50,483 bases of DNA from Verrucomicrobiia bacterium (GTDB taxonomy: Bacteria; Verrucomicrobiota; Verrucomicrobiia; Limisphaerales; JADLHS01). The stretch's first letter is position 1. Every line of letters starts with the position of its first letter. The position numbers were made by a program, and so were the translations under genes. Where the stretch lies: assembly GCA_026125285.1 (NCBI GenBank), contig JAHCLO010000038.1, positions 1 through 50,483 of the forward strand, read 5' to 3'. Under the pieces are notes generated by a model. The model saw only the letters and a list, made by a program, of their open reading frames with translations. It was not told the DNA's origin and searched no databases. Of the stretch, positions 15,441-25,700 are shown piece by piece.

Positions 15441-18400
15441 TCATGGCATGGTTTCCCTTCCTTCCTGGACACCCACACGGTAGAGAATGGGATTGCCGTT
15501 GGCGGGGTTGGTGTCGGTGACGCTGGTGGTGACGGCCTGGCCGGGGATGTTGGCTTGGAGCAGTGAGAACGGGCCGCTCGCATTGGTGGCGCGCTCTAGC
15601 AAATAGCTGTGACCCAAAACGCTTTGCCAACTCACTACCATCCCGTTCGGGTCCGGTTGCGGGGTCAACAGCTTGAGCACGGACAAGGCGTTGGTGGGAT
15701 CGGTCCAGGCCTTCCACTCCTGCCACGAGTTGTGACCGTCCGTGTCGGTGTCGGCATAATCCGCCGAGCCGTCGGTGGGCAGACTGTATTGCGCCAGCCA
15801 GCCGATGAACTCGCTCATGCCCGGCCCCTGGAATTCATACGCGCCCATGTCCACGGTGCCGCCGACCATGCGCGGGCGGCCATCCAGATCGGTGCTGCCG
15901 ATCACGTCGGCATTGTTTCCGGCGTTGATGCAGGGGGAATTGGACTGGAGCCGCAGATTGCTCCAGTCGTTGATGTTCACAAAGAGCGGGGCGTTGGTGA
16001 TGTTGCCCACGCCGGGAGGCCATGGAGTGGTACAGCAGTACTGCGGGAGGTTGAACGAAGCAGTACTAAAATAGTTCTCGGAGGAAGGCGCCGAGTTGAA
16101 GTAGATGATGCAGTTATCCGACTGACTGGCATAGATCCCACCACCGCGGCTCGTAGCTGAGTTTCCAGTCAGTGTACAACTTTTCAGCGAACCTGAATAC
16201 GCGCCGCCCCCGGACTGTGCCGAGTTGTTGACCAAGATACAGTTTATTAGGGTGCTCCTATGCGCTCCGCCGCCATCGGCACCGGCGGAATTGGCGACGA
16301 GCGTGGAATTGATCACCGTGCAGACCCGCACCCCGCCACCACCGGTAAACGTTCCAGGAACCGAATTGCTCCTAACGATGCAGTTGTTCAACGTGCTCCA
16401 GGACGCTCCACCACCGGCGCCGCCGGAGTAAGGAGATGAGTTGCCGAACACCGTGCAATTGTTCAGCACGCAATTCCTTGCCCCGCCGCCCGAAAAGGCG
16501 GTGTTCCCGATCAGGGAACAGTCGTTTAGCGTTCCCCCGAACGCACCGCCTCCGTTGTCAAAGGCCGAGTTACCGCTGAGTATGCAATTGGACACGACTG
16601 CATCCACGGACGCGCACCAAACTCCGCCGCCGTTTTCCGGCGTGGCCCCGTTGGTCAACGTGAAACCCGATAAATTGGCGCCGCTGGTCAGACTCGCGCA
16701 ACGGATTTCCGGCGACTTGCTGCCCAGAATCACGGTGAACGCAGGCCCATTCACGCTCCGCAACGATAGCGGCTTGTCCACTACCACGCGATTGGCCGTT
16801 AAGCCATCGCTCGTTCGCTCGCCGGTAGCATAGACGCCATTGGTCACGAGCACCAAAGTCCCGGGAAGTGTGCCTGCGGCATCCACAGCGTCCTGAATGT
16901 TCGTAGCCGCTGTAGCCCAGGAGGTGTAGGGGTAAACCGGGTTGCCGCTGTTGGCCACCACGTAATGAGCAGGTGGCGTCACCACATGAATCGTCACGGT
17001 TGCGCTAACACTCGTCGGATAACTTTCATTGTAGGCGCGCAGGATTACGGGGTAGTCGCCCGGTGCATCCCAGGCGCGGCTGCTGTAAGGCAGGTTGGTC
17101 ATCGTCAGACCTGCTCCCATTTCCCAAACGCTGTACGTGACGCGTCCCTCAATCAGTGCCGTGAATCGGACCGGATAGCCTGTGCCAACATTCGTGCAGG
17201 TCGCGGCGATACCCACGCTCATCGGTCCCGTCACCTCTCCGGCGTGGAATTCATCGCAACCTATCGCCGGGGGGCTGGCCCAGGTTTCGCCGTCAATGTC
17301 TGTGTTCGTTGCAGGTACGGCACTGCCGGCCCCGCGACAAGGCGAACTGGCACTCAGGTGTGAACTGCTCGCCAGGAGCGGATCGCTCGTGATGTTGGCG
17401 GCTCCCCAAGGAAGCGGCGTGGTGCAAGAATTGTAAAACGTGCTGGAGCTGTGGTTCGCCCCGCTTGGAGCGGAGTTGAAATACACGATGCAATTTGTCA
17501 GGGTGCTCTCGACGACACCGCCGCCATCCCACAGAGCCGAGTTGCTAGTGAGGGTACAGTTGTTGAGTGTGCTTTGAGCCGCCCCGCCGCCCGCAAGTGA
17601 GGAGGAATTGCCACTTATTGCGCACGTGAACAGAATGCAGTACCGCGCCCCGCCGCCAAGACCTTCCGCCGAATTTCCAGTCAGGGTGCATTTTACCAGC
17701 AGTCCATCGCTCGCCCCGCCGCCATCGGCAGCCGAATTCCCGGTCAGCGCGCAATTGATCAGCGTGCCCTGATACGCGCCACCGCCACCGGAGTAAGCCG
17801 CGTTGCCGGTCAATACAGAATTGGAAACCGCCGCATTTGTGGATTCACATGACACCCCGCCGCCACTTGTTTCATGTGGCCAATCTCCCTCCATGCGGGT
17901 GGCACCATTGGTGAGAGTGAACCCCGAAAGGCTCGCGCCGTCGGCAAGGTAAACGCACCGGATTGCGCCGTCGCCGTTGGTGGTAACCGGGAGCTGGTAG
18001 CCTTGAATGGCCGTCAGCTCCGGCCCATTGACACTGAGGAGTTTCAGCGGTTTGTCCACGGCCACGCGGTTGGTCAGCGTGCCGTGGCCTGCGCGTCCCC
18101 CAGTTGCATACACGCCATTGGTCACCAGCACGGTGTCGCCCGGATCGGCGGCATCCACGGCGTCCTGGATGGTGTGGGCGGCGTTGGCCCAACTGGTGTA
18201 AGGCGGCGCGGGACTGGGGCTGTCCTGCCAGACGTAGCGCGTGGCGGCAAAGGCGCTGGTCGCAAAGGCGATTGTCAGCCACAAAAAGGCACAAAAGGCG
18301 CGCGGAAAAGAGCAGCCCAAAGCCACCACCGCAGCAGCGCGGACCGCTGAGTCCGCGCGTTGCTGGTGCTTGATTTGAACCTCGCGGACTCGGCGGTCCG

Positions 18401-18485
18401 CGCTCCGAGCGGCGTGCGGTCCTGGTTCTTTGTGTTCCGTCCGTTCGTTCACGACAAGGTTCTCGCTTATTGCGTTCGGTTTCAT
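15441..18485 (-). CDS. Secreted beta-helix protein (Pmp-like repeats), paralogue 2
   Basis: Up to 1014 residues with two tandem beta-helix blocks. Each block opens with YTSWAxAAxxIQDAVDAA and TLVLVTNGVYATG and then runs through GNSAxxGGGA…NC repeats; they are separated by a PKD-like segment (YPVRFTALIEGRVTYSVWEMGAG, APGDYPVILRAYN). The C-terminus is nearly the same as in the gene at 12511 (DTDTDGHNSWQEW, SVLGHSYLLERATNASGPF). The signal segment is CAFLWLTIAFATSAFA at about 66-82. The first ~50 codons overlap a palindromic repeat (18336-18404), so translation more likely starts downstream, for example at GTG 18326. Probably a surface adhesin or structural protein; no catalytic site is visible. 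Confidence 0.78.
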   Translation of the reverse strand: MKPNAISENLVVNERTEHKEPGPHAARSADRRVREVQIKHQQRADSAVRAAAVVALGCSFPRAFCAFLWLTIAFATSAFAATRYVWQDSPSPAPPYTSWANAAHTIQDAVDAADPGDTVLVTNGVYATGGRAGHGTLTNRVAVDKPLKLLSVNGPELTAIQGYQLPVTTNGDGAIRCVYLADGASLSGFTLTNGATRMEGDWPHETSGGGVSCESTNAAVSNSVLTGNAAYSGGGGAYQGTLINCALTGNSAADGGGASDGLLVKCTLTGNSAEGLGGGARYCILFTCAISGNSSSLAGGGAAQSTLNNCTLTSNSALWDGGGVVESTLTNCIVYFNSAPSGANHSSSTFYNSCTTPLPWGAANITSDPLLASSSHLSASSPCRGAGSAVPATNTDIDGETWASPPAIGCDEFHAGEVTGPMSVGIAATCTNVGTGYPVRFTALIEGRVTYSVWEMGAGLTMTNLPYSSRAWDAPGDYPVILRAYNESYPTSVSATVTIHVVTPPAHYVVANSGNPVYPYTSWATAATNIQDAVDAAGTLPGTLVLVTNGVYATGERTSDGLTANRVVVDKPLSLRSVNGPAFTVILGSKSPEIRCASLTSGANLSGFTLTNGATPENGGGVWCASVDAVVSNCILSGNSAFDNGGGAFGGTLNDCSLIGNTAFSGGGARNCVLNNCTVFGNSSPYSGGAGGGASWSTLNNCIVRSNSVPGTFTGGGGVRVCTVINSTLVANSAGADGGGAHRSTLINCILVNNSAQSGGGAYSGSLKSCTLTGNSATSRGGGIYASQSDNCIIYFNSAPSSENYFSTASFNLPQYCCTTPWPPGVGNITNAPLFVNINDWSNLRLQSNSPCINAGNNADVIGSTDLDGRPRMVGGTVDMGAYEFQGPGMSEFIGWLAQYSLPTDGSADYADTDTDGHNSWQEWKAWTDPTNALSVLKLLTPQPDPNGMVVSWQSVLGHSYLLERATNASGPFSLLQANIPGQAVTTSVTDTNPANGNPILYRVGVQEGRETMP
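18336..18404. repeat. Long palindromic repeat at 5' end of beta-helix gene
   Basis: Arms 18336-18357 (AGCGCGGACCGCTGAGTCCG…) and 18383-18404 (…GGACTCGGCGGTCCGCGCT) are reverse complements with one mismatch over 22 positions. The first arm itself contains a shorter palindrome (GCGGAC…GTCCGC). It sits where the N-terminus of the gene at 15441-18485 would be, which makes the long reading frame doubtful there. Confidence 0.65.
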
Positions 18486-18579
18486 GGCAGGACTGGCAAT
18501 TCGTGGTTGAGGCGTCGGTGGGGTTGGCCGCCAGCGGCCTCGCCTACTGAACTTCAGCGAGGCCGGCGGCGGCGCGGTT

Positions 18580-19272
18580 TCACTTCTTGGTTTTGACCGT
18601 CACGTGCCAGGTGTTGTGGAATTCAAACACGTATTCATTCCCCATCCCGTCAATCACCGGCTCCGTGTTCTTCACATCGAGCGTGATGGTGTGCTGGCCT
18701 TTGCTCAAGGGCGTGTGAGTCACCGCGATCCCCTGCAACCAGACGATGGCTTCGTAGGGCGACCATTCGGCGGGCAGCGCGATCGCGGGATCGAACGCGA
18801 ACGCCGTGTAGTAGTCCATCACGTTGGCGCTGGTGACCACGGTAGCCCCATCAATTGTGAGCGTGATATCGAGGGTCTGAAACAGGCTCAACGGCAGGGC
18901 TGGATCATTCGGTGTCCCGTCATCGTAGCTCGTGCCCAGGACGTTCCATAGCGGCAACACGAAGGCCTGGCCGACATTCAAGGTCACATCAATGCTGCCG
19001 GGCGTGCCGTCGCCCGGCGCGTCGGGCAATGGCATCAGGACGACGTTCTTCCCGGCCGTTGCATTACCGTTGTTGTCGGTCGGCAACGAGACATCGCCGA
19101 AGGCCCAGCGCCAGAACAGTTCCTGCCATTCAGCGAGGCTGCTGCCAAAGGCGTTGGCGTGTCCCGGCAAGGTCCCGGCGAAGGCCGATCCGGCCAGCGC
19201 GCAAACGACGACGGTCGTGAGGAGGAGGGTTTTGGTTTGGAGCATGAAGCTCTTGAGTCTGTCGGTTTTCAT
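18580..19272 (-). CDS. Small secreted protein of unknown function
   Basis: 230 residues with a clear signal peptide (KTLLLTTVVVCALAGSAFAG). The mature start GHANAFGSSLAEWQELFWRWAFGD is aromatic-rich. The rest is beta-rich, with VDVTLNVGQAFVLPLWNV-like strands and a final EYVFEFHNTWHVTVKTKK. I do not recognise a named family. A motif, TGAAAT-N14-TCCGCTGTAA (19363-19334 on this strand), shared with the kinase gene promoter, lies 61 bases upstream of the ATG. This suggests control by the nearby ECF sigma factor or a similar one. Confidence 0.7.
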   Translation of the reverse strand: MKTDRLKSFMLQTKTLLLTTVVVCALAGSAFAGTLPGHANAFGSSLAEWQELFWRWAFGDVSLPTDNNGNATAGKNVVLMPLPDAPGDGTPGSIDVTLNVGQAFVLPLWNVLGTSYDDGTPNDPALPLSLFQTLDITLTIDGATVVTSANVMDYYTAFAFDPAIALPAEWSPYEAIVWLQGIAVTHTPLSKGQHTITLDVKNTEPVIDGMGNEYVFEFHNTWHVTVKTKK

Positions 19273-19333
19273 ACTGTTTGCCTTTCTTTCATGGTTGTCC
19301 TGCCGGGTTCATCCCAAACAGGGGGTTCAACCG

Positions 19334-19363
19334 TTACAGCGGATTTTCCGGCGCAGGATTTCA
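19334..19363 (-). promoter_or_regulatory. Putative ECF-type promoter
   Basis: Reading on the minus strand: TGAAAT (19363-19358), 14 bases, TCCGCTGTAA (19343-19334). The same two boxes at the same spacing precede the Ser/Thr kinase gene at 25834-25805. TGAAA-type -35 boxes are known for several ECF sigma factors; the -10 part is not a standard one. Confidence 0.45.
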
Positions 19364-19462
19364 GGAAATTTCCGGCGGCAGCCTTTTCAAGCTTCACTGG
19401 AGCATCTGCACGCGGTAGATCTTGGATCCGGCGTGAATTTCGGTCCTTTTGTGAAAGAGCGG

Positions 19463-20908
19463 CCTAAAATTGAGGTTCCTGCCGGAATGTTTTGCAGCAC
19501 TCAACGGTTTTTTCAGGGCATGGTCTCAGGCCTCCAGCGGTTGCAGCTGATGGACGCGGGAGAGAATTTTTTCGGTCCAGGTCCGAAGGACCGGCGAATC
19601 GGCCAAGCGCAGTGTGGGGCGGTTCTGTGGTCGGGTCAGTTCTCCCGGCAGCCAGAATAGTCTGTAGCGCAGCGTGCCCAGCGTCAGGTCCTGCCACTCT
19701 GGAGGCAGGCAGGTGCGTTGGAAGGTAGTGACTAAATTGTGGGCCAGCCGAATCACTTCCAAGTAGAGCGCATTGGCGGCAAAGTCCCCGGTTGGGATCT
19801 TTCGCAGAGCGAAGTTTTCCCGCAGTTCGTAGATGCGCGGCTCCATGCCTGCACGCCCATCATAGAAATGCCACACTCCCTCCGGAGTGAGCGTCAGATT
19901 GGTAATCCAAGCCCGATACAAATAGCTTCCCAGATTGAACAGGGTCGGCTCGGGCTCGCTGCGCTCCAGCCGCCGCCGCGCGACGATGAAGCGCCGCGCC
20001 TGGGACCAGCCGTGCGGTTGAAGTTCCAATTCGGCGATTTCCCACAGGCGATTGCACCGCTGGTAGCGCAAGCCACCCAGTTTGCGTTTCAGCCCCGTAG
20101 TCATGCGCGCCACCACCGCGTATTGGGCGGGTCGTGCTTCGAGCATCTGCAACACAGGGTCGTAACCGAAGCCGGCATCGGCCCGAACCCGCAACTCGCG
20201 CACGTCCCCGGGCAAAGTGCCCAAACCACTGGCCAACAGTTCGACACTGCCCTCCCAAGTGCCCGCATTGCCCGGTCGCAGTTCGGTGTCCCAAAGCAGC
20301 GAGGAGTTCGCCTCCAGACAGAGGAGCGGATTATAGGAACGTTTGCCGCGGTAGCGCGGATTATAGCCAACCTCCGCCTGCTCCTGATGTCCGAAGACCG
20401 TGACGACGGTGCTGTCCAGATCCAGGATCAAGCGGGAGCGATGATCGAGCCAATGAATGAACCGTTGCTGAAGTTGATCGTTGACGCGATGAAGTTGGTG
20501 TCTGAAATCCTCCGGTGCTCCGCTCAGGAACCGGCGCAGCGTTTGTGGGTCAGGATCGTCCGGCAGTCCGGTCAGATACTGAAAGGTTCCGTTGGCGCGG
20601 AGGAAGGAAGAGGTCTCGATGCGGCCCAAACCCAGCAGGATCGGATACAGGAGTGCCAGCGTCATCTGCGACAGACTGTAGCGTTGATTGCGCCGGGGAT
20701 ACCGCAGATGGCGGGCAAGGAAATCGCGCAATTGCAGCACTCGTGTAAATTCGTGAAAGAAGTAAACGCCGCCATAGTGCGTCAAACCCCCGTGATTACA
20801 GGCGATCTTGAGGTTTCTGGGTGCGCGGCGCATGTTGAGCCTCACTTCACTAAAAGGGAGGTAAGGCTCAAAACTTAAAAAGGCCATTGCGGCCCGTCAA
20901 TATCTAGG
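19463..20908 (-). mobile_element. IS1380-type insertion sequence
   Basis: Single transposase gene bounded by weak inverted repeats CCTAAA-ATTGA on the left and TCAATATCTAGG on the right. The boundaries are tentative because the repeats are imperfect and no 4-bp target duplication is seen. Confidence 0.45.
19526..20887 (-). CDS. IS1380-family transposase
   Basis: 453 residues. The N-terminal block HGGLTHYGGVYFFHEF and the first catalytic Asp in LILDLDSTVVTVFGHQEQ match IS1380 enzymes. The second Asp is in RVRADAGFGYD, and the catalytic Glu region is in DGRAGMEPRIYELRENF, a typical IS1380 signature. The reading frame is intact. Possible terminal repeats CCTAAAATTGA (19463-19473) and the reverse complement of CCTAGATATTGA (20897-20908) flank it, with no clear target duplication. 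It separates the small secreted protein from the kinase operon. Confidence 0.9.
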   Translation of the reverse strand: MAFLSFEPYLPFSEVRLNMRRAPRNLKIACNHGGLTHYGGVYFFHEFTRVLQLRDFLARHLRYPRRNQRYSLSQMTLALLYPILLGLGRIETSSFLRANGTFQYLTGLPDDPDPQTLRRFLSGAPEDFRHQLHRVNDQLQQRFIHWLDHRSRLILDLDSTVVTVFGHQEQAEVGYNPRYRGKRSYNPLLCLEANSSLLWDTELRPGNAGTWEGSVELLASGLGTLPGDVRELRVRADAGFGYDPVLQMLEARPAQYAVVARMTTGLKRKLGGLRYQRCNRLWEIAELELQPHGWSQARRFIVARRRLERSEPEPTLFNLGSYLYRAWITNLTLTPEGVWHFYDGRAGMEPRIYELRENFALRKIPTGDFAANALYLEVIRLAHNLVTTFQRTCLPPEWQDLTLGTLRYRLFWLPGELTRPQNRPTLRLADSPVLRTWTEKILSRVHQLQPLEA

Positions 20909-20933
20909 GAAAATCGCATGGCCACCCCGCTTT

Positions 20934-22742
20934 TCACGCCGGAAATAGGTAGATCCGCTGGTCCGCGCCGCTGATTGTATCCGTGGTGCTGGCAGTGGTG
21001 TTCAAGGCGGTGATCGGGAGGCCAAGATCAGACCAGGCCGGAGCGGTGGGGCTTTCCTTGAATTGCACTTGATACTCCTGAAACGGGATGGTAGTCCAAC
21101 GCAGCGTCAAAGTCGTGCCGTCGAGAACAACCGGCTCGAATCTCAGGGGGAAAAAGTGGAGGATCTGGTTTTGCGCGAAGCGACTGCGTTCGGTGGCTGA
21201 CACAACCTCCTCGAGCATGAACCCGTTGACGATGGTATGGCCCGAGTTGCCCAGGATTAGCGCGGCCTGGTTGGCGGTCGGATTCACCACATAACCTCCC
21301 ACGGCCACTCCATCGCCGATCGGTTCAAGTTTTTGGCCATGAACCGAAGGGTTGGGAAGCAAAGGCCCCAGATCCAGCGGCGTCACAACTCCGGCGAAAA
21401 ACTTCGATCCGCCCCAATCGTGGACGTCCAGAATGACCGAGTTCCGTTCCCCGATGGAAACCTTGAAGGCTTCCGCCAAACGGGTGCCTGCGACCAGATC
21501 CCAGTTCTGCATGAGAGCGCGTCCGCCGGTTCTCACGAATGGCACCAGTTCGCCGTAACGCCAATACGAGGCGTAGGCGTCGAGGATGACCAGCGTCCGA
21601 ACGGGATCGGCCGAGGCGACGGCCGTGTTGAACGCGGATGGATCGGTGTACTTCTGATAGGGAAGACCAAGGGCGATGAGGGTTTCCTCGTACGGACTGG
21701 CAAACGTCCCGTCGTCCACCATGAGCAGAACACTCCCAATTGGCGCCGGATGGGTGATGGTGAACAATCCCGCGCCGCTGGAGGCCGTGCCAAGGAGGTT
21801 GCTGACTGTGACGCTATAGAGACCGGTCTGCTCAATTTGTGCGTTGCTGATATCGTAGGCGGCGTTCGTGGCCCCGACGATGTCTGTCCCGTCCTTCTGC
21901 CACTGATAACTCAGGGGCTGACTCCCGCCGGCCTGCACGTGCAGCGTCGCGCTGAAACCCGCCAGGATGGTCTGTGGCTGCGGATCAGAAATGATCCACG
22001 GTCCCGAGTCCGGTGCAATCGGGCCAAACAGGAAGTCGAGTTGGTTCCGGGCGAACTGAATCGCCTCCTCCGCCAGTTCAACTTCCTCGAGGTAGAATCC
22101 CTGCGCGATGGTGCGGCCGGAGTTGCCGATCACCAGCGCTGCTTGATCGGCAGAGGAGCCGCTGACATAGCCGGCAACGGCTTGCGCCCCACCGAGTGGC
22201 TGCAACTTCTGGCCATGAACATTTACCTCGACCGGAAGCGTCGTGAGGGGTCTGCCCACATGATCGAAGAAGTCCGACCCACCCCAGGCATGGACAAACT
22301 CCGACCAGGTGAGGTGTTGCGCGACGCTGACTTGAAAGGCTGTGGCCAAGGCACTGTCGCCCGCCAGATTCCAGTACTGAAGCAACGCGCGTCCGCCCGC
22401 TTGGACAAACGCGCTCACGCTGCTGAAGTCGTAGAAATCGGCCAGCGCATCGATCACAACGACGTCGGACGCCGGGTCGGCGGACTGCACTGCCTGGTGG
22501 AAGGAAAAGCCATCGGTGAACAGTTGGTAGGTGTAACCCCGGTTATCCAGTGCAGTCTGGTAATGGCTCGGCACGCCGAAAAAGAACCCCGCGTCGTGGA
22601 AGAGCAGGACCTGGTTGGCGGCGGCGCGGAAGTTGAACAGACTGCTGCCAATCACCAGGAACAAAGTGATCAAAGTCGCTGGGCGAAAAGCGAGCGTTGA
22701 GGTGGAACGTGAAGTTTGGTTGATCGGGTTTGGAGTCTTCAT
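20934..22742 (-). CDS. Secreted protein with two GATase-like domains around an Ig-like domain
   Basis: 602 residues from ATG 22742, which overlaps the kinase stop as ATGA. Signal/anchor segment ATLITLFLVIGSSLFNFRAAA. Residues about 45-235 and 340-535 are clear copies of one domain: QVLLFHDAGFFF…DVVVIDALADFY…GGRALLQYWNLAGD…HAWGGSDFF…VHGQKLQPLGG against SVLLMVDDGTFA…LVILDAYASYW…GGRALMQNWDLVAG…HDWGGSKFF…VHGQKLEPIGD. They look like class I glutamine-amidotransferase-like (ThuA-like) folds without an obvious nucleophile Cys. Between them is an Ig-like domain (GGSQPLSYQWQKDGTDIVGATN). Its role is unknown; coupling to the kinase suggests that it is part of the same signalling unit. Confidence 0.72.
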   Translation of the reverse strand: MKTPNPINQTSRSTSTLAFRPATLITLFLVIGSSLFNFRAAANQVLLFHDAGFFFGVPSHYQTALDNRGYTYQLFTDGFSFHQAVQSADPASDVVVIDALADFYDFSSVSAFVQAGGRALLQYWNLAGDSALATAFQVSVAQHLTWSEFVHAWGGSDFFDHVGRPLTTLPVEVNVHGQKLQPLGGAQAVAGYVSGSSADQAALVIGNSGRTIAQGFYLEEVELAEEAIQFARNQLDFLFGPIAPDSGPWIISDPQPQTILAGFSATLHVQAGGSQPLSYQWQKDGTDIVGATNAAYDISNAQIEQTGLYSVTVSNLLGTASSGAGLFTITHPAPIGSVLLMVDDGTFASPYEETLIALGLPYQKYTDPSAFNTAVASADPVRTLVILDAYASYWRYGELVPFVRTGGRALMQNWDLVAGTRLAEAFKVSIGERNSVILDVHDWGGSKFFAGVVTPLDLGPLLPNPSVHGQKLEPIGDGVAVGGYVVNPTANQAALILGNSGHTIVNGFMLEEVVSATERSRFAQNQILHFFPLRFEPVVLDGTTLTLRWTTIPFQEYQVQFKESPTAPAWSDLGLPITALNTTASTTDTISGADQRIYLFPA

Positions 22743-25700
22743 GGTGTTTGAGCGGGTTGAGTTGGTTGGGTTCGCCACCGCGCCGCTTCCTCAGGACGGC
22801 CGGTGGTTTCGTAGAGTTGCACAATCAGTTCAAGGAACTCGTTAAGGCGTGGCTTTTCGGAAACGGGGATTCTAGCTTCACGCTCCTTCATGCCGCTGTA
22901 TCCGGAAACCAGAGCCGCTTCCGCCTCGGCGTATTTCTTCTGCCCCAGCAAAGCTGCGCCGACCAGGGCTTGCGCGTGGTAACGGCGCCAATCATCCGCA
23001 TAATTCTGTTCACGAATCGCCAGACTCTGGCGCGCCAGCTTTTCGGCTTCGACAAACTCACCGACATCACAAAGCACCATCGCCAGATTCTCCGCCGATT
23101 CCGCCAGCGTGCTGTCGTCGCTGCGCAGGGCTTTGTTCCGCCGGTCGTAGGCTTCCCGCAGAAACTGCATGGCCTCGGCGGGACGGCCTTGCGCCCGACG
23201 GATCAGGCCGAGTTCGTTCAATGAAGTCGCGATATGCGGGCTTTCATCTTCGGGCGGAAGTTTCTTGCGGCGAGTCAACGCGTCATTTTGCCAGACTTCG
23301 GCTCCATCAAGGTTGCCTTCCTGACGCAGCACGCGGGCGAGATTGGCACTGGAGGCGGTCACGTCCGCATCACCTTCGCCGCCGAGCCTCCGGCGCATGG
23401 CCAGCGCGTCCAAGTGCAGCGCTTTGGCCTCCTCAAACCTGCCCTGCGCGGCACGCAAGCTGGCGAGATTGTTCAGCGTGAAGGCAAGGTGCGGGTGGTC
23501 GTTGGTGAACAGTTCCTTGCGGATGGCCAGCGCGTTGGTGTGCGCGTTCTCCGACTCCGCCCAATGCCCCATCCGCTCCAGCAGCAAACCGTGGTTGTTG
23601 AGCGTTGTGGCCAGTTCTCGCGGGTCGCCCTGCAACGCCCGTTGCATCCGCAGCGCGTCGTGATACAGCGGTGCGGCCGCCTCCAGTCTGCCCAGAACTT
23701 GCAGCCAGTTGGCGAAGTTCATCACCGACAGCGCGAGGTCGGGATGCGGGTCCGGTAAGATACTGCGTTGAATCTCCAGCGCGCGACGCTGAACGGTTTC
23801 CGCGTCGCGCATGTTGAGTTGTTTGGCGAATGCCACGGCCATGCAGTTGAGCGTCACGGCCACTTCGGAATGTACTTCGCCCAGTTGATTCGTCCGGATG
23901 CACAATGCCTCCTGATACCGTTGGAGGGCGTCGTCCCAGCGGTTTAGCTCCGTCAGCGTGATGCCGAGGTTGTTCAGCGACGTGGCCACGTTCGTGTGCT
24001 CGTTGCCGCGCGTCTTGCGTTGCATCGCCAGCGCCTTCAGCCCGACTTCCTCTGCGTCCATGTAACGGCCCTGCCCGTAGTAGGCGAGGGCGAGCGAATC
24101 GAGTGTGTTGGCCACTTCCGCGTGAACCTCGCCATAAAACTCCTGCCGCAAGGCCAGCGCCTTCTTCAACCACGTTTCGGTCTTGTCCGGTTCTCCCAGC
24201 ACGAACGCGACCTCGCCCAGGGTTTGATACAACTCCGCCTCGACATCAGGCTGGCCCTTCAATTCAGTGCCGACCCGTTCGGCGGTCTTGTCCAGAATCT
24301 CCTTGAGGATGGTGACATCCCGACCCTGCGCCACGGATGGCCCTACGCCTTCCAGCATGGACTTCAGAAACCGGGCGACTTCCCGGCTCTTAACGGCCTC
24401 GCTCTCGGCTCGCTGACGCAACGTGGCTTCGCGCCACAAGGCGACGGGCGCACCGATCAGCATCGTGAGGAGCAGGATGATTGTTGCCGCCGCGAAACCC
24501 GCCAGCGCCGGATTGCGCCGACTCCACCGCCAGACGCGCTCCGGGCGGCTCACGGGGCGCGCCTGAATCGGTTCGCCTCGCACGAAGCGGTTTAGTTCCT
24601 CCGCAACTTCCTTGGCGCTGCCGAAGCGTTTGGTCGCGTCTTTCTCCAGAGACTTCAGGCAAATCGTCTCCAGGTCGCGCGGCACAGTCGGACTAAGCGA
24701 ACGCGGCGCGGGCGGCTCCGAATGAATGATGTTGTGGAAGATCTCGACCGGCGTCGCACCCGCGAACGGAATGCGGCCCGTGAGCAGTTGATACAGAATC
24801 ACGCCCAAACTGAACACATCCGCCGCCGTGGTGACCTGGCGCACGTTGCCCGCCGCCTGCTCGGGGGCCATGTAGGCCGGCGTGCCCATGATTTCACCGG
24901 AGACCGTCAGGCCGCTGTCCGCCTCGACCCGCTTGGCCAATCCGAAATCGGTCACGTGCGGCTGGCCATCGCGATCAATCAGGATGTTCCCCGGTTTGAG
25001 GTCACGATGCAGGATGCCGCGCTGGTGGGCGTAGTGGACGGCTTCGGCCACCTTGGCGAGCAACGCGGCGAGTTTGTCGGCGCGCTCGCGCAGAATGGCC
25101 GTACTGTGCCCGGGCGAAGTTCGCACCGCGAAGAGTCTCGTAGCGCAGATTTTTAATCTGCTGTATCGCCGAATTGTATTCGGCAGGCGCTCGGAAGACT
25201 TGCCAGCGTCGACACTGCTGGATTCCGGCGGATTGCAAATCCGCGATACGGCAGGATGCAATCCTGCGCTACTGGGCGGAGTGCCCCGCTCAACAGCACG
25301 TTCTCGTCCTCCACCCACATCGGCCAGCATGAACTCCTCGAATCGTTGCGCCAGGCTCGCGCCCTCGATCAACTTCATCGTGAAGTAATGCTGGCCATCG
25401 TGCTCACCGATTTCGTAAATGGGCACAATGTTCGGATGATCGAGATTGGCCGCGGCTTCGGCCTCGGTCTTGAAGCGTTGAATGGAAGTGGGCGACGCCA
25501 AGTGTCCGGCGGCGACCATTTTCAACGCGACTGTCCGCTGCAAACTGGATTGCCGGGCGCGATACACCACCCCCATGCCCCCGCGGGCGAGTTCCTCCAC
25601 GACTTCGTAATCCCCGAACGTGCGCGGGAGTGGCCCAGCGGACTCGGCGAGTGTTGGCTGATCGCCTTCGCGCTCCATCTCGACGAACGAGAAACGCACG

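Noticed and set aside
19739..20878. 379-codon frame opposite the IS1380 transposase
   Set aside because: Antisense shadow; the transposase strand has all catalytic motifs.
21333..22700. 455-codon frame opposite the duplicated secreted protein
   Set aside because: Antisense shadow without signal or domain; the coding strand shows clear internal duplication.
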